Positions 59,339-64,000 of a DNA stretch of 64,000 bases are shown here, piece after piece. The notes beneath the pieces were generated by a model. It did no database searches and was not told the DNA's origin. It saw nothing but the letters and a program-made list of their open reading frames with translations. A program made the translations under genes and the position numbers. Origin of the DNA: Phallus indusiatus (taxonomy: Eukaryota > Basidiomycota > Agaricomycetes > Phallales > Phallaceae); NCBI GenBank assembly GCA_027605045.1, contig JAQFWX010000056.1, forward strand, positions 62,001 through 126,000. The letters are read 5' to 3'. Numbering within the stretch: position 1 is the stretch's first letter; each line of letters opens with the position of its first letter.

Positions 59339-59568
59339 ACGGTATAAAACTATCATACGCAACACAGGCTGAGATCAGGGATTACCTTTAACGTGTTCTA
59401 TGCAATGCCTACGCAATATCGTCGGTGATGATGGCAATTTGATGAATTATGCGATCAAGAAAGAATATTTTTTACGGTGAAAATCAAACGAGGACAATGT
59501 CCTTTTACCATACATTCCTCTGTAGGGTTACAGTACGCATCACATCGGGAGAAACTATCCAATCAGTT

Positions 59569-61233
59569 CTACAGGGATTCACCTAAAACGATAACCGGCT
59601 TGGCAGTATTATCCCCTTTCATCGTATCAATGAGACCCTTTTCAGCTGATTCGATACCATAGTACAGCTGTTCTTTATGGTCAATTTTCCCTTCAGCTAC
59701 GAGCTTGGGGAATTCAGAGTAAAATTCTTCAGCTCTCTCTTTGAGAAAATCGGAGACAATGAATCCATGGATTGTGAGGCGTTTGAATATGATGTTATTT
59801 AAATTCTGAAACAAAGAAAAAACGCGGTTACATTGTTATGAACTAGAAGTAAATAATAGTTTTTCTCACTTTTACACCATATGGATTCGGATTGTTGTAT
59901 GAGGCAATTCCTCCACACGCAATTATGCGTCCAAACGGATTTAAAGCATCAAGAGCAGCTTCGAGAGTCTCACCTGAGGCATAAATGATATTAAGTGTCA
60001 TCTGACAAAGAGATTGCGCAATACACTCACTTCCAACCTACGTGAAATTTCAATTCCAATGAAACTCAAATCAATGAAACATACGGGGGGATAAAACGTA
60101 CGTTATCCCAAAAGATATCAATTCCGTGCCCAAGTTCCGCTAAAGCATCTTTGGTATTTTTCGTCTTATAATTGAAAACAACGTCAGCCCCCAAGCTCTT
60201 GACATATTCCACTTTTTCATCGGATCCGGCTGAAGCAATCACTTTGAGTCCTTGGATTTTGGCGAGTTGAACGACTCCTCTGAGTGAAAAAATTCGCCTT
60301 TGAGTTGAAGCAGAAGCATATCGTTGGACTTACGCTCCTACTGTTCCAGCAGCTGTAGATACAAAGACAGTCTCGCCCTGGGGCAGTGAATCAATCAACA
60401 ACTATAAACAACAAAGATTTTTTGAAAGGAATTGGTACCGGCTTAGCATATGAATACTCTGTCCAGCCGAAGTAGGCGGTCTGCCCTGTGAAAGTAGGTG
60501 AAGGTGAATCTTATAACTAAGCCCATTGCAAAAGGTTGCTCATTTACCTGGCATTCCCAAAGTTCCCAGATAAACGCTCCAAGGAAGATTTTCCTCATTC
60601 TTAATTATTCTATAAGATGTGGGATCTTTGAGTATAGAGTATTCCTGAAAGCCTACGAATCATAATCATAATCAAAGATCTCAAACCCATATTGCGTGGA
60701 AAAGATATTAGGCTGCACTGACTGAAAAACCCGTATAAATGATCCCCGACCTTATACTCCGAATTTTCGGAACGTATAACTACTCCAATGCCAAAATTAC
60801 CTATCCTATGACAAGGCAGAGATTATTTTTTTTTTTGGAAAGAGTGTTTTTTAGCTAGACTTTAGGTGGACTGACGGTTCGCCTAACGTAAAAGGGGCCT
60901 ATAGGAAACCGTCCATCACAGGAGACAACGACGTTCGAGGTGAGATTGATACTCACATTGTAGGTCGTCTTTGAGGGATGTCGCATGCGACCTCTCATAT
61001 AAGGATCAATAGCTAACGCTTTCGTCTTGACGAGGATTCCTCCTTCCAAAGGGGCATCCAGATCAATCTTGGAAGTAGAATCAAGCTTTAGAGTAACCCC
61101 GAGTTCCGGATAATCTTTAAGCATAACGAAAGAGAGATTGGTCAAAAGAGCATATGAATTCAACACGATGACTACACCGACCTTCAGGCACCTTGTTGAA
61201 CAGCACTCTCTTGTTAACAATTGTGGAGGTCAT
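59569..61233 (-). CDS. NADP-dependent alkenal reductase (MDR family), copy 2
   Basis: Nearly identical in exon order and sequence to the gene at 56341-57978, with the start at 61233 (MTSTIVNKRVLFNKVPEG). Differences include DPYMRGRM here against DPYISGRM in copy 1, APFTLGEP against PAFTLSEP, and a KTTYN junction in place of KGSYI. The last exon (NLNNIIFKRL to VIVLGESL) differs at only a few residues. The long stretch 60110-60360 matches 56875-57125 almost base for base, introns included, so the duplication is recent or homogenised by gene conversion. Arg in the DPYMRGRM motif is the usual family form, which makes this the better candidate for a fully active enzyme. I see no frame break. Confidence 0.86.
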
Positions 61234-62377
61234 TGTGCGATATAATGATACTGGTGGCGTGATTTAGAAGTTTAGAGTGGGGTGCTCTTTATATGCGAAT
61301 CACGTATTTCACGCGGACCAGCGGATAACCAATCGGTGTAGGATGTGAGATGGCACCTCTGTTGCCGGGAATACAGGCTCCATTTGGGTTGTAATTGTTC
61401 AAATATAGCTGTTAGGACTGGAGATAATAAACATTATGTAATAACCGGCTGTAGGAGTGAAGTTTCTGAGGATAGATATTGCAAACATTGACGTGATCTA
61501 CGCGTCAACTGCATCACATCATAACTGCGGCAAATATGACAATTTCTCAGCAAAGTGACGAGACATGAAAAGGCCCAAATAGAGAATTACATACTTGAAT
61601 CAAATAGAGTTCTCCACGTGTACACTGAACATAACAGTTGACATAGTGTGAGGTGTTCTGGTATTCGACATACGCCCGGGGAGAACCAAAACTGTTTTCC
61701 TCTTCCGATCCGTTCCTTCGTCAAGATTTTATGATTTCCCCAACCAGATTATATTGAGAGGACCCATGTTGATGAGCGAGCTTGAAAAGATTGATAGGCG
61801 TGCGTTCTTTCGAAGGTCTGTGTATTTGTATCGTGTCCGCTGGGCTTATAGGCTTGGGATGTATTAACACATGTTACCATGAACCACGATCCCAGAGAAA
61901 GCGCATAATCCGTCGTCGTTAACATCTTGTAACACGATTCATGATGGATATTGGAAATCGGGAGTGGAAACAATTTTAAACAGAAAGGCGCCCACTGGGG
62001 GAGAAAACCGAAACTTCCTCCATCCAGACGCGTCAGCGTGAGTAACATATTCGCTCATCTTCGCTGTTTTGCTATGGTTCATCATAGCTTATTTGGCAAA
62101 GTAAGTTTATCATTAGAAATTTTAAAATACAGAGATGATGAAGTCCGCGTAGGTCAACTGGTTGAGAGTCCATAGGACACAAGGCTCTTGGACGACAATA
62201 TATCATCGTGTCCCTATGACAAGGACAAGAGCACGCAGACCTTATTCCCAACGGACTGGTAAATGGTTTTCAGGAATATAAAGACCGACAAAAAATTCCA
62301 GCAAGGCAATCAGTCAGGCTCTTCCCCCCCTGCCTAATCCACTGAGACACATCTCAAATCATCTTAATCTATCTACA
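61234..62377. other. Upstream region of reductase copy 2
   Basis: Up to about 62110 the sequence matches 57979-58880, including a decayed version of the short ORF at 58460-58702 and the segment ATGGTTCATCATAGCTTATT. After that it is unique DNA leading to the next gene. Confidence 0.6.
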
Positions 62378-63740
62378 ATGTTGGTACGTATCATATCTCT
62401 CATGACTTTTTAAACAACCCATCCTAAAAATAACGTCAGGAAACGTATGCAAATCTCATTCAATACGTCCCCCTCGACCTTCAAGACGGGGACTTATATG
62501 AGCCCTTGCCAGCTAATGATCCCAGCGGCGAACTGGCGCCCAGAATATTCGATGAACTGGCCTCGAGAATTGAGGCTGTCATTGAAGATAACGAGCCTTA
62601 CGAAATCAGCCTCGTTGGGTGAGCTATCCCTCTCCAAACTATCTCTCTTTGCTTTGCTTAACCATTCACTTCAGGCTTAAACCTCGTTGCGTGCCAGTAA
62701 TCCTCATCGGCGTCGCCAATCCACATAGAATAGAAGACGTTTTACTGGAAACTAATCTTATATTCAATGTTCATGTGCGACAGTCGTACCCAGCTGTTTT
62801 CGCCAACAACTCTGACCGGAATGGCTCGCCCAGTCAGACGGCGTTAAAACAAACAGACGTACCACCTTTAGGGGCGTCATGCGGGCTGATCAAAAACGAC
62901 AGACATTCAGTCAGTCTCGGAGCCTACATTCACCTATCCTCGCATTCAAAGTCGGTGTGTATGTTGACCGTGCCACCGACTTATGAAGTCTCGAAGGGCG
63001 ACGTCATCTCTCAACCTAGCGTCGCCGACAGAGACAAGAGTTATGAGGACGAGAACGAGACGTGCAGGGATATTCTTTCCAGAGATCCCTACCAACTACA
63101 TGCGTTGGAATCGCGTCGCGAAGTTCTGTCGGCGACGTTTGAACTGGGAAGAATCATTGGTGTCTCTAACCCTCCCGCTCCGACTTCCCCCGAATGCCAC
63201 CTTTCCCCAACATCCCCTACTGCTTCTTCACTCCCCATACCCCCTTCACTGATATGGACCGTGGCCGAGGTGACTCGCGCTGCCGCCTCAAGAGCTATCG
63301 CGGTCAATAAACCACGACCGCCGTTATTCAAACCTATCAAGCCAAGTCGAGTAGAGAGGCTTGAAACGGGGTCGGTGGTATCAAAGCGGGGGCGCACAAC
63401 ATCGCATACCATTGGCACAATAAATGGTATCAAATCCCTTTATCGTCTTCCACGAGACGGCCCAGGTGTTCGTCGACTGGACTACATCGTTGTCTCGCAT
63501 CCATGGGGTGGCACTTTCTCATATCCCGGCGATGCTGGTGCAATTGTCAGCGCGCATGAAAAGCAAGACATTGAAGGAGCGAATAGGATAACCAAACCTG
63601 GAAGACCTGTTGGCATGATTGTTGCCGCCAGTACAAGCGGCCACGTCACCTTTATCCAAAGTCTCGATGCCGTCCTGTCGGATATTGAAAGAAGTGGGCT
63701 TGGTCAAGTTACGTTCCTCGATCCTCCTTGCCCGAGTTGA
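62378..63740 (+). CDS. Trypsin-fold-like protein, probably inactive
   Basis: Three exons, 62378-62383, 62440-62618 and 62675-63740, give 416 aa. The N-terminal 120 residues contain LVGLKPRCVPVILIGVANPHRIEDVL. Then comes a segment GASCGLIKNDRHSVSLGAYI, HLSSHSKSVCMLTVPPTYEV and ISQPSVAD, resembling the first barrel of uncharacterised agaric proteins with a trypsin-like fold. A long helical or flexible stretch follows, and near the C-terminus RRLDYIVV and FSYPGDAGAIVS lead to GRPVGMIVAASTSGHVTFIQ and LDAVLSDIE. In active relatives the element is GDSGA with the nucleophilic Ser; here it is GDAGA. The position of the catalytic His (usually in an LTxHH context) reads LTVPP. So Ser and His are missing and only a possible Asp (RRLDY) remains. 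The fold assignment is inference. Confidence 0.6.
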
Positions 63741-64000
63741 GTTAAAAAGTCTGGTGTTCACCGTTTGGGGTTTTGGGAATATTGTATCTTTATTTGTCTT
63801 TGTTCAACATCGTGTATCTCTGCATATTGTAATTTTCGTATCAGCTGGTAGTAAGGTCGAGATTGTAATGATACCCACAAATACCATTTTTGCTTTGTCT
63901 TTCAAATTCGTGTGAATGCCTGTCATTAATCATGTCTGTGAGCTCAGCGACAACCAGTGCCGGTTGACTGTAAGTACCGCGTTGAGGCATATAGCCAGCG
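63741..64000. other. 3' flank at window end
   Basis: No further gene is visible before the window ends. Confidence 0.5.

Noticed and set aside
1..64000. CRISPR arrays, prokaryotic operons and rRNA genes
   Set aside because: No regularly spaced repeats or rRNA motifs seen, and spliced genes show that the DNA is nuclear eukaryotic.

Overview
The window looks like nuclear DNA of a filamentous basidiomycete, most likely an agaricomycete mushroom. Genes are split by many introns of about 45-70 bp, mostly GT-AG. Several products belong to families typical of Basidiomycota (DUF6699, DUF3433, MAPEG, DOMON/cytochrome b561). There are no operons, no rRNA and no recognisable tRNA. All gene models were spliced by eye from frame continuity, splice consensus and remembered family patterns; none was checked by a search.

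Layout. 1-31 kb is gene-poor. It holds a single-pass membrane protein (210-1088, -), a Lys/Glu-rich protein (9328-10198, -), three DUF6699 genes (5362-6228 -, 17391-18200 +, 24219-25007 -), a beta-carbonic anhydrase (25419-26318, -) and a tandem pair of MAPEG membrane proteins (27679-28448 and 28864-29631, -). The spacers reach 7 kb without a convincing gene. 31.8-42.5 kb is a compact core-like block, all on +: a putative zinc-finger protein, the ER-shaping protein lunapark, a DOMON-cytochrome b561 protein and a DUF3433 membrane protein. The last two each carry one apparent single-base frameshift in a short homopolymer.

42.7-49.7 kb is a duplication zone for a small protein family that I cannot name. 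It has two direct copies on -, one inverted copy on +, and a decayed, rearranged fourth copy. The copies share exon structure, a TATA box and flanking DNA. A 484-bp MITE with TA target duplications sits inside the zone. 49.9-53.7 kb holds two more DUF6699 genes, giving five in the window. A TKL-like protein kinase follows (54585-55738).

56.2-62.1 kb is a recent duplication of about 2.6 kb carrying an NADP-dependent alkenal/prostaglandin-type reductase. A broken RNase H fragment of LINE type lies between the two copies. The window ends with a 416-aa protein that looks like a trypsin-fold protease without its catalytic Ser and His.

Taken together, conserved housekeeping genes sit in the middle, flanked by accessory DNA in which DUF6699, MAPEG, the 130-143 aa family and the reductase have each multiplied locally. 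MAPEG proteins, alkenal reductase and cytochrome b561 are all compatible with redox or detoxification work, but nothing in the sequence shows that they act together.
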